46,426 nt of DNA, taken from Haloglomus irregulare. GTDB taxonomy: Archaea; Halobacteriota; Halobacteria; Halobacteriales; Haloarculaceae. Shown here piece by piece: positions 22,967 through 33,300 of this stretch. Below the pieces are notes generated by a model, which had not been told where the DNA came from, ran no database searches, and was given only the letters and a program-made list of their open reading frames with translations. Position 1 is the stretch's first letter. Every line of letters begins with the position of its first letter. The stretch is taken from contig NZ_QMDX01000016.1 of NCBI RefSeq assembly GCF_007421925.1, forward strand, positions 1 to 46,426. Reading direction: 5' to 3'. The position numbers and the translations under genes are program-made.

Positions 22967-25900
22967 ATGATGACCAACGGCACCAACCCCAAGGCGGCAC
23001 TGGATACGAGCTACGAGTTCTTCCCGAGCGTCCGGCGTGGTTACCGGCCGGCGGCGGACCGGGCGTTCGAGTCGGGGGCGGCCTCGCTCAAGGGCCGGAC
23101 CGAGTTCGGCGTCGCCCTGACGGTCGAAGGGCAGCAGCCGGACGCCGAGACGTGGGAGACGGCCGAGACCCAGCCCAGCGTCGACATCCGGATGTACGGG
23201 CCGGGGGACGTGACGGGCATCGACGAGCGGCAGGTCGTCCGCGTCGAGCCCGAGCCCGAGACCACGACGTTCCCGCCGAACTACTTCCCGCTGGTCGAGT
23301 TCGCGCGGCCGGACCTCCCGTGGCTGTTCAGCCCGGAGCGGGCGAACCCCTCGAAGGGCGGCAAGCACCGACCCTGGCTCTGTCTGGCCGTCGTCGAGGC
23401 CGATGGCGACGACGTCTCGTTCGAGGCCGCCGGGACCCGGCCCCTCCCGACCGTGACCGCCCCGGTCACGCAGTTACCCCCCGTCGGGGAGTGCTGGGCC
23501 TGGGCGCACGTCCAGGTCGTCGGGGAGCTCTCGGAGCGACAGCTGGAGCGGGCGTTCACCACCCGGTCGAGTCAGAGCGTCGCGCGGCTGCTCTGCCCGC
23601 GGAACCTCGACCCGAACACCCGGTACCGGGCCTGCCTCGTCCCGACGTTCGAACCCGGCAGGCGCGTCGGACTCGGGAAGGCCCCCTTCGAGACGAGCGG
23701 GGGCTCGGATGCGCCCCCGCCGACGGTTGACCTCGCGTGGCCGACCCGGAACGGGGCGAGCGACGGGGCGACGGTCACGCTGCCGGTGTACCACCGCTGG
23801 TCGTTCACGACGGGCGACAAGGGCGACTTCGAGTCGCTGGCCCGGAAGCTCACGCCGCGTGAACTCGACGACTACGGCGTCGGCAGCCGGACGGTGAACC
23901 TGAGCGACCCCGGCCCGGTTGACCTGAAGGAGGGCAGCGGCCTCACCCGCGAGGTGGGGGGCGCGCTGCAGTCGCCCGGCCTCTCGGCGGCACCGTACCC
24001 GGAGACGAGCGGCGGCGAGGACCGGCAGAAACGGGCGACGCTCCGGCGGCTGCTGAACGACCCCGGCAGCGAGGTGCCCGTCGTCGGGCCGCCCATCTAC
24101 GGCCGGTGGTACCTCCCGTCGAAAGCGGGGTGGACGCTCAGCGACCAGCGCGTCCCGCAGCCGCCGGACGTGCCGACGGGCGGCGACTTCTTCGACGCCT
24201 GGTTCCACGAGCTCAACGTCGACCCACTCCATCGCATCCCCGCCGGCTACGGGACGGCGGTCGTGCAGGAGAACCAGGAGGAGCTGATGGCGGTCGCGTG
24301 GGAGCAGTTCGGCGACCTCGAACTGGCGAACGAGCGCGTGGGACGGGCACAGCTGGGCGACGTGGTCGGCGGGAACGCGACCGACCGCTTCGACGGCCTC
24401 GGCGACGACGTCGTCGGCTACGGCTCGCGCGTCCGCGACATCGAGGAACTGCACCGCGAGATCCTCGCCGCCGGACGGCTCCGCGACGAGGGCATCCTCG
24501 ACCGCGACCCGCTGTCCGACGGGCCCGCGACCGATCCGGACGAGGGCTACACGGACCCCGGGACCGTCGACTACGGCGGCGTGGACGCTGGCCTCGGAAG
24601 CGCCGGCGGCGACGCCGGCACCCGGTTCACGGGCGGCGTCGGGGGCGACGGCGTCGCGGGGCAGGTGGTGGAACTGCAGAGCGAGGAGACGACCGCGGCG
24701 GCTGCCGGTGACCTGCTGACCGGTGACGGGACGGGGCTGACGGACGGCGGCGTGGCGACGACCGACGAGACCACGGCCGCCGCCAGGCTCGTCCAGGCGG
24801 CCTCGCCCGCGTTCCGGAGCGCGACCCGGCGTGGCGGCAAACTCGACCGCGGGCAGGAGGGCGACACGGCCGGCGACCAGAGGGTCAGCGACCGCCTCCA
24901 GTCGGAGCCCCGGACCGACTCCCGGACGAACCTGGGGTCGCGGTTCTCACGCGTGAGCGACGCCCTCCCGACCGTCGAATCCGTCGAAGGGGACGCCGCC
25001 ACCACCGAGGACGCTCCCGACACGGAGGCGGATGTCGAGGCGACACCCGACCCGGCCTCGGACACCGACACCGTCTTCCCGGACTGGCGGCTCGGGCCGG
25101 ACGGCCAGCCGCTTGCACTCGGCGCGGCCCTGGAACACCTCGACGACGAGCGAACGGTACTCCCGAAGGCGCTCCTGCAGGTCGAGAGCGTCCACGACCA
25201 CTGCGACAGCGCTCGCGAGCAACTCGGGCGGCTGGACGACCGGCTGCGCGAGGCCGCGACGAGCGAGACGGAGACGGCGAGGGAGGCAGGTGAGACCGAG
25301 ACGGGCGCAGAGTCGACCGAGCCACCCTCACTGCTGGCGCTGGTGACCGAGGAGCCGACGGTGGCGGACTACTGCGAGGCCATTGAGCGGAACACGTTCG
25401 AGACGCTCGGGCGGCAGCTCTCGAAGCTCGTCGCCGTCGCCCCGGACGCACTCGACCCGGCGTTCACCGACCGACGCAAGAACGAACTCGTCGGCGAGCT
25501 CCGGGCGGCCCACTCGCGACTCGTCGAGATCGTCGGCGAGGTGAGCGAGCAGATCCGAATCGCGGAGACGGACGGCGAGGGAGGTGGCCCGGCTGACGGA
25601 GAGGCGGGCGCCCCGGCCCACGGCGCCGAGCGCGAGTCCGAGGAGGGAACGCCCGCCGAGCCGCGGGAGCCCACCGGTCCGGCCGCGCTCCGTGGGCAGG
25701 TGACCGAGGCGACACGCGCCATCGACGACATCGAGGCGACGCTGGCCGAGATCGAGCAGTACATCGACGGCGCCGTCGCACCCACGCAGCCGCTCTCCGC
25801 GGAGGCGGAGGTAAATGCGGAGCTGCCGGAGTCGTCGACGGCGCCGGTCGGCCCGGTCCCGTCCCCGGCGCTCACGGAGCCGACGCGCATCCGGACGCCG

Positions 25901-27361
25901 CCGGTCGACGGGCAGGTGGCGTCGATGCGGACGCAGTTGCTGTCCGGGACGACCGAGCTCCCGGGGCTGCTCGACGCCAGCGAGTGGACGAAACAGCGAG
26001 CGGCCTGGAACATCCACCCCGGCATCCGCTCGCGCGAGGTGGAGCTCGGGCGCATCATGGCCGCCCCGGAGTTCGACCGGCCGGCCTACGAGCCGCTGAA
26101 GACACTGGACGAGGAGTACCTCCTCCCCGGCGTCTCCGACATCCCGAAGAACACCATCGGCGTCCTGGAGACCAACCAGCAGTTCATCGAGTCGTACCTC
26201 TGCGGGCTGAACCACGAGTTCGGCCGGGAGCTGCTCTGGCGGCGCTACCCGACCGACCGCCGGGCGACGTACTTCCGGCAGTTCTGGGACTACACGAAGG
26301 GCAACGAGCAGTACGACGTGGGGAAGCTCCACGAGTGGCGCGACAGCGAACTCGGCGGGAACGGGCCCGGCGACACGGCCAGCACGCCGGAGAACCTGGC
26401 CGTCCTGGTCGTCCGCGGCGAACTGCTCCGGGCGTACCACAACACGCGCGTCTACGCGGTGAAGGCGGTCAAGGAGGACACCGACGAGAGCGCGGCGACG
26501 AACTGGGACCGCGTGCCGCTGCTGGAGCGGCGCCGGCAAGCCGCGCTCGCGGAGCGCCGGGACCCACAGCAGGCCGTCGAGACGTTCCGGGCGTACGACG
26601 AGGCACAACTCGAGGGGTGGACGCCGAAGGAGCCCATCTTCCGGGGGACGCTCGACCCCGATATCACGTTCCTCGGGTTCGACCTCGGCTCGGCGGCGGC
26701 CGAGGGCGAGACCATCGACGAGGGCGGCGAGAAGACCGATCTGGGCTGGTTCTTCGTCCTCGAGGAGCCGGTCGGGGAGACGCGGTTCGGCCTCGACGTG
26801 GCCAGCCCCGGCGACTTCGCGAGCGCGGAGCGAGGGCCCGAACCGTACGGGATGCCGTTCGGCCTCTCGCACGGCCCGCCCGACGCGAACGGCGACCGGT
26901 CGGTCAAGCGGATGGACGCCACGGCGTACAACGGCGATTCCGAGGCCGGCTGGAGCGGGCTCTCGTGGGGCCACCTCGTCGGGGCGGAGTCACAGCTCGA
27001 CGCGAAGACCCACGTGCGCGTCGGTGACGACCGGCCCGCTGGCGGGGGCGACCCGGCGTGGGCCGTCGCGGACGGCCAGCGGTGGACGATGACCGATTCG
27101 CAGCAACAGAACGAGGGCCGCGAACCGGGTGCCGACGCGCCGCCCGAGGAACGCTGGGCGGCCGACAACGCGGCGACGTGGGGGCTGAACAGCGCGCACA
27201 TGGCCCGGACCACCTGGCAGCTCCCCGCCCGGGTCTGCATCCACGCCGACGACATGATGCCGGACGTGTCCGGCGACGGGCTGGTCCACGTCGAGCCGAT
27301 GCTGACGAGCGACGTGGCGCTGGCTGCGACCGAGGAGTCCAGCGGAGGTGACGACTCGTGA
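22967..27361 (+). CDS. Giant hypothetical protein of the operon (1464 aa)
   Basis: The N-terminal domain (about residues 1-460) has LPWLFSPERAN and RPWLCLAVVEA near 116-145, then YGRWYLPSKAGW near 378. Residues of about 480-700 are acidic and low-complexity, and about 720-960 are coiled-coil-like helices with acidic linkers. The C-terminal domain (about 1000-1340) contains IPKNTIGVLETNQQFIESYL, CGLNHEFGRELLWRRYPTDR and YFRQFWDYTKGNEQYDVGKL. I recall very similar unnamed bacterial proteins with NHE..RELLWREYPTD, so the family crosses domains; its function is not known to me. No signal peptide. It starts 5 bases after the previous stop and overlaps the next start by 4 bases. Confidence 0.75.
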   Translation: MMTNGTNPKAALDTSYEFFPSVRRGYRPAADRAFESGAASLKGRTEFGVALTVEGQQPDAETWETAETQPSVDIRMYGPGDVTGIDERQVVRVEPEPETTTFPPNYFPLVEFARPDLPWLFSPERANPSKGGKHRPWLCLAVVEADGDDVSFEAAGTRPLPTVTAPVTQLPPVGECWAWAHVQVVGELSERQLERAFTTRSSQSVARLLCPRNLDPNTRYRACLVPTFEPGRRVGLGKAPFETSGGSDAPPPTVDLAWPTRNGASDGATVTLPVYHRWSFTTGDKGDFESLARKLTPRELDDYGVGSRTVNLSDPGPVDLKEGSGLTREVGGALQSPGLSAAPYPETSGGEDRQKRATLRRLLNDPGSEVPVVGPPIYGRWYLPSKAGWTLSDQRVPQPPDVPTGGDFFDAWFHELNVDPLHRIPAGYGTAVVQENQEELMAVAWEQFGDLELANERVGRAQLGDVVGGNATDRFDGLGDDVVGYGSRVRDIEELHREILAAGRLRDEGILDRDPLSDGPATDPDEGYTDPGTVDYGGVDAGLGSAGGDAGTRFTGGVGGDGVAGQVVELQSEETTAAAAGDLLTGDGTGLTDGGVATTDETTAAARLVQAASPAFRSATRRGGKLDRGQEGDTAGDQRVSDRLQSEPRTDSRTNLGSRFSRVSDALPTVESVEGDAATTEDAPDTEADVEATPDPASDTDTVFPDWRLGPDGQPLALGAALEHLDDERTVLPKALLQVESVHDHCDSAREQLGRLDDRLREAATSETETAREAGETETGAESTEPPSLLALVTEEPTVADYCEAIERNTFETLGRQLSKLVAVAPDALDPAFTDRRKNELVGELRAAHSRLVEIVGEVSEQIRIAETDGEGGGPADGEAGAPAHGAERESEEGTPAEPREPTGPAALRGQVTEATRAIDDIEATLAEIEQYIDGAVAPTQPLSAEAEVNAELPESSTAPVGPVPSPALTEPTRIRTPPVDGQVASMRTQLLSGTTELPGLLDASEWTKQRAAWNIHPGIRSREVELGRIMAAPEFDRPAYEPLKTLDEEYLLPGVSDIPKNTIGVLETNQQFIESYLCGLNHEFGRELLWRRYPTDRRATYFRQFWDYTKGNEQYDVGKLHEWRDSELGGNGPGDTASTPENLAVLVVRGELLRAYHNTRVYAVKAVKEDTDESAATNWDRVPLLERRRQAALAERRDPQQAVETFRAYDEAQLEGWTPKEPIFRGTLDPDITFLGFDLGSAAAEGETIDEGGEKTDLGWFFVLEEPVGETRFGLDVASPGDFASAERGPEPYGMPFGLSHGPPDANGDRSVKRMDATAYNGDSEAGWSGLSWGHLVGAESQLDAKTHVRVGDDRPAGGGDPAWAVADGQRWTMTDSQQQNEGREPGADAPPEERWAADNAATWGLNSAHMARTTWQLPARVCIHADDMMPDVSGDGLVHVEPMLTSDVALAATEESSGGDDS
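27344..27350 (+). promoter_or_regulatory. Shine-Dalgarno site GGAGGTG of the 3378-aa gene
   Basis: GGAGGTG lies 7 bases before GTG 27358, inside the preceding gene, and supports this start and translational coupling. Confidence 0.75.
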
Positions 27362-30300
27362 GCGAGTCCGCCCGCGAGACCGTCGCGACCCACCGGGCCG
27401 ACCTCGCTTGCGCCGAGAGCGAGCTGAGCCAGGCGTCGGCGGTCTGCTCGCGCCTGGAGACACGGCAGGACCGGACCGAGCGCGGCGTCGCCGGCGACGA
27501 CGCGGGGACGGCGGTCGAGACGTTCAGGCGCTGGCTCAAGGGCGGGTCACACCCCGGGAGTCTCGCCTACCTGACCGAGCCGCTGGTCGACGGCGACGAC
27601 GGGACGGTCTCGGTGGTCGACGCCTCGCTCTCGCCGACTACGAGCGACGTGCGGTCGCTGGTGGCGGACCTCCGGGCGTACGCTACCGGCGGGAACGTCG
27701 ATAGCGACGCGCTGGCCTCGTCGTTCGAGACGCTCCTGACGGACGGGAGCACCGACGACGTGGCCGCGCTGGTGTCGCTGTTCGAGCACGTCGTCTCCGC
27801 GGCGCGTGGCGCCCGGGACGAGGCGAGGGCCGCACTCAACAACGCGTTCGCCGACGACGGCAGCCTCCCCGATGACGGGCGCGGCGCGAAGCAGCAGTAC
27901 CTCGACACGCTCGACGACGACCTGTCGCTGCTCGGCGAGGAGCCGGTCGCGCTGCTCCCGGTGCGGCTGGAGACGCGGTTCGTCTCGCCCAACGACGGGC
28001 CGGGCGACGAGCGGTACAACCGGACCGAGCCGACCGCCTCGGAGCTCCGCATCCGGGTCTACCCGGACCAGGTCCACATCGACAGCCACGAGCCGGAGCT
28101 GACCGCCGACGAGGAGACCTGGGCCGAGAACTTCTGGGCGACGGTGTGGTTCGCCTGCCACGCGAGCCAGCCGGCGACGGCGACACTGACCCGCGACCGG
28201 CGCGCGACCGAGCCCATCGACCGGACGATGGTCGACACGGACGCTCCGGTCCTGGGTTACCGGGACGCCGGCGGGTCGGAGCCGACGACGACGGCGGGCG
28301 AGACGGTGCCCGTCTGGACGGTCCCGTACGACCCCGACCGCCTGCCCGACGCGGTCCGTGAGCGCGGCGTCGTCGCGGACCTCGCCGACGGCCTCGCCGG
28401 GTTCTCGACGGACGACGTCACGCGCTACCGGGAGCTGAAAGAGCGCGCCTGGGGCCAGCTCGTCGACCGCTTCGGCGAGGAGCGAGGCGCCTATCTCGTC
28501 CACGAACTGGCACCGACGACGGACGCGGAGACGATGCTCGCCGGCTGGACGGACGGGTCGGCGCCGTGGCCCCGGCCACAGGGGTCGTCGGTCGACCCGA
28601 CGACGGGCTCGCCGCCCGCCAACCCGAACGTGCCGGCCCTCGCGCTCCCGACCGCCGAGCGCCGGCCGGGGTCGTGGGCCCGGCAGCCCCGTGCACGACT
28701 CCTCCCCGACCGCTGGCTCGCCATCGGGACGTGGCGACGCCCCGGCAACGGGGAGGACGCCTCCACCAGCACCGTCCAGGCGACGAGTACGGCCGTCCGG
28801 GAGCCGCTCGCGGTCGGGCCGAGTTCCGAGCGTGTCGGCGTCGACGCGCCGGCGGACGAGGCCGCCACCAACCGGAACGTCCCCGAGGGGATGGAGTGGA
28901 TGGTCGACTACGAGGCGGCGGAGCGGGCGGGTATGGCGCTGCGCATCACGCCCGACGACCTCGGCGGGACCGATCCCGCCGACGTGGTGTTCGAGGAACT
29001 CGTCGTCGTGGGCGTGCGCGGGTCGATGACAGGAGCCGAGAGCACCGACGCCATCGCGGACCTGCTCGAGAGCCACCGGTACACCGACGGCCTGACGTTC
29101 CTCGAGCGCGGGACGCCGACGAACAACAGCGACCGGGACGCGGGCTACAGCCCCGCCGCCGACGCGGCGAAGAGCCTCGACGTGGCCTGTGGCCCGCCGC
29201 TCGCCTCGTTCGGGGACTTCACCGACGGCGACATCCTCTCGCGGGCGCTCGGCATCGCCTCGCCCGGTGACGACCACGTCTTCGCCCACGTCGAGGGCGC
29301 CGGCGCGCGGACCGGGGCCACGGCCCGACAGCTGAACTCCGTCCTCTGGCCGGCGACCATCGGCTACTACCTGCAGAACCTGCTGACGCCGAACCGGTTG
29401 ACCGGGCTCCCGAGCATCTGGGCGGGACAGGAGTCGTGGGGCGAGCAGGTTCAGCCGGAATCGTTCCCGGATGCCCCGCTCCGGGCGCTCGGCGAGTCGA
29501 TGAAGTGGCTCGACGGCTACCGGCGTCACTTCGTCAAGTACGTCCGCTCGGGCGGGCCGTTCCCGCCGCTCCGGGTTGGCCGGCAGCCGTACGGCGTCCT
29601 CCCGGTCGCGTCGCTCCCGGCGGCCGACGAGAGTGGGTCGCTGTACGACCGCATCCCCGCCGACCAGCTCGAGACGGGGCACGGCCGTGGGGCGTCGGTG
29701 GACCTCTCGGAGCGACAGCCGCGGGATTTCGGGGCACTCGTCGAGGGCGTCGACCTCACGGGCGGCGGCGCGGCGGGCGGCACCGGCGAGGACGCGGCGA
29801 CCAGCGGCGGCCTCGCCGAGGGCATCAGCGCCAGCGGCTACTCGGCCGCGGTCGACGAGCCGGCGACGCAGGTCGATTCCGACGTGTACGGCTCCGCGTA
29901 CGACCCGGTCGTGCCGCAGACGACGAACGTCCGGACCCCGAAGGCGGGCGAGGACTCGTTCTCGCCGGATGGCGGCGCGAGCGTACGGACCCGTCAGCGC
30001 TCGTTCCGGGTCGACGACCAGGTCGCCGAGCGGGTCGGCGACTGGGTCCGCAAGTTCGGTGGCGCGTGGCGCGCCTCCTGGGACGACGTCGACCGGCTCG
30101 GCGGCTCCGACGGGGACGCGGACGGGTCGCCTGCCGAGGACATCCTCCGGCGTGGAGCGATCGGTGACGCGTTCGTTCGCGAGGTGTTCACCGGGTACGA
30201 CGCCTTCCGCGCGAACGTCCAGGTGAATCAGGGAGTGCTGGACCGGTTCACGAACGCCCGGAACCGGGACGTGCGGGCGATGCTCCAGCAGAACGACATG

Positions 30301-33300
30301 ACCGAGCTGGACCCGCGGCTCGGGTGGATGATACCTCCGTGGGACTTCGGCCCCGGGCCGAACGAGCCGGACCTGCTGCAGCCGCTGCTGGTGGGCGACC
30401 ACCCGAGCGAGTACCTCCGGATGCTGTACGAGACCGACTGGCAGCTCCTCGAAGGGCTGGAGACCGACCTCGACCTGGGTCGGTTCTCGGTCGACAAGCA
30501 GCGCGTGGCGGAGGTCCTGGACCTCGACATCCCCGTCGAGGCGCTGACCGAGCGGCAGCTGGCGTACGACGTCATCGAGCGGGGGCCCGAACACGGCAAG
30601 CTCGACCAGCTGATGCGCGATGCCGTGATGGAGGGGTCGTACGGGGACCCGGCGGACTTCCCCATCTCCCTGCCGGACGACGCCAGTGCGGGCGAGCTGA
30701 TGAAGGCCATCGCTCTCGGCGGGACGGACGGGCTGGCCCTGCAACACTCGCTGTTCCGCCAGCTCACCCGCTTCGCGACGGTCCAGGCCCACGTCGGCGG
30801 CCGCATCCGGCTCGGGCTGAAGTGGGACGAGCCGCTGGCCAGCGACGGCGTCGACCGGCTGCTCTCGGCCGACCTCGACGACACGGACCCGCATCGGCAG
30901 CGCCCAGTGCCGGACCCCTCGGTCCACGTCCGGAAGGGCGAGGACGAGGACCGGCGCACCGTCTGGGACGCCCTCCACGACGAGGTCCCGGACCACGTCG
31001 GCGAGCCCTGGGCGGGAGAGACGTACCTCGATATCCTCTCCTGTACCTGCTCGCCCGCCGAGGACCCCTCGACCACGTACGCCGGTGGCTGCGGGGCGCT
31101 TGACGACGAGCCGGCGGCCGACCCGCGGCTGCGGGAGTTCTTCGAGAGCCTGCAGTACCTCGAGCGACGGTTCGAGACGGACGCGAGCGGTCTCGAACGG
31201 CTGCTGGTCGAGACGCTGGACCTGGCGAGCCACCGGCTCGACGCCTGGTGGACCTCGCTGGCGACCCGGCGGCTGTTCGAGCACCGCGAGCGCCAGGAGG
31301 TCGACCTCTACGACGGCGCCGAGTACGCCTTCGTCGGCGACCAGTTCCGGCGCGGCGAGGGGACCGAGGACCGCCCGGCGAACTGGGCGTCCGGGAGCGG
31401 CGGCGACGGCGGCCTTGTCGCGGGGAACCAGTCCCTCGCGGTGGACACGGACCTGTTCGACGAGGCCGCCGTCGCCGAGGAGTACGGCAGCCTCTCGAGT
31501 TCGCAAGCGGTCTGGAGCGGATCGAGCGGCGGCGAGGGTGCCGTCACCACCGACGAGCCGGTCACCTACGTCGGCGGGTACGGCTTCGTCGAGAACCTCG
31601 TCTCGGACGAACTTGCAGCCCAGGCGGACGTGCCGGGCGTGCCCTCCTCGGCGGGTGGCGAGGAGGCCGAGTACATCCACACGCCGTCGCCCCAGCAGGC
31701 AACGACGGCGTCCATCCTCCGCAGCGCCCGGAAGCACCACGACGACGGCGAGGGCGGGCTCGCCGACCTGCTCGACATCGACCTCTCGCCCGGACGAGTG
31801 CGGGCCGCGAAGGAGGTGCTGGACGGCATCCGGCAGGGGCGGCTGCTCGGCGACCTGCTGGGCTACCGCTTCGAGCGGCGGCTCCTCGAGCGGACCCGGT
31901 GGTACCGCCAGCACCGGAGCGGGAGCATCAACCTCGTGCAGTACAAGTTCGCCTTCCGGACGGCGTACCCGGCGGTCGCCGGGCAACTCGACCACGGTGG
32001 GAGTGGGACGGACGACCCCAGCGCCCAGAGCGACGTGGTCGACGGCTATCAGCTCCTGACCGCGTGGCAGGACGCCCGGGACGAGGGCAACGAGGCGCGG
32101 TTCTTCCGGACCATCGACGCCGGCGACACGACGCTCGCCGACGCCGTCTCGACCGCCGAGCGCGAGCAACTGGTGAATCTGCTGGACGAACTCGACGCCA
32201 TCGTCGACGCGGTGACGGACCTGCTGCTGGCCGAGAACGTCCACCAGATCGGGCAGGGGAACTTCCAGCGGGCGGGCGCCGGCATTGACGACCTCGTCAA
32301 GGGCGAGGCGGTCCCGGACCCGCAGGTGACCGAGACGCCCCGCGACGCGACGGGTGTCCAGCACCGACAGGTCGTGCTGTTCGGCGACGAGGCGGCCCCG
32401 ACCGAGTGGCAGTACGACACCGCCGCGGTCCAGCCGACGACGCTCCCGACCCTCTCGGGGACGACGACCGGCCTGCGCGCGGCGGCGGACGGCGACGCCG
32501 ACCCCGACGTCCAGATGCGGCCGGCGGGCGAGGCGACGCTGAACGCCTGGGTCGGCGACCTGCTGCCGGCCCCCGACCGGGTCTCCTGTGCGGCGGCGTT
32601 CGAGTGGGAGGTCGACCGGACCGTCGAGACGGGGACGTTCACCACGCCGACCGAGCCCGGAACGGTGTCGGTGTCGCTCGACTTCGAGCCGGATTTCGTG
32701 GTGCTGAGTGCCGCGCACCCGGTCGGCGAGTCCGGCGTCGCGGCGGCGGGTCCCGGTTGGACCCACGGCGTCGCGTACAGCGAGCCCGGCGGGACGGTCG
32801 TGGAGCGGTCGGTGAGCGTCGGCGCCGACCTCGAGGGGAGCGAGGCGGGCGGCCGCGTCCGCGACGACGCAGCGTTCGCCGCACATCTCCACAAGGCCGG
32901 CGGGACGGCAGGCGACGTTCGCGGGCATCTCACGCCGACGGCGGCCGGGTTCGACGTCTCGTTCCCGACGGTGACGTCCCCCGACGGCGCACCGGAGGGC
33001 CTGGTCGTCTCCTACCGGGCGTACGCGCTCGGCGACGCGGCGACCGTCGAGGTCGGGACGTTCACGACGCCGTCGGCGACGGGCACGCAGTCGGTGGCGT
33101 TCGATCACCTCGACGACGCCGACCACGTGTTCCTCGCCGGCGGGACGGTCCCGACGGCCACCGATGCGGCCCGGACCACGACCGGTGCGGCAGGGCTCTC
33201 GCAGGGGGCGGCCAGCGCCGACTCGGGGCTCTCCCAGCACGCGGCCGCCAGCAGCGTCGACCCGGCGTCGGGCGCCCACGTCGCCGGCGTCCGTGACGAC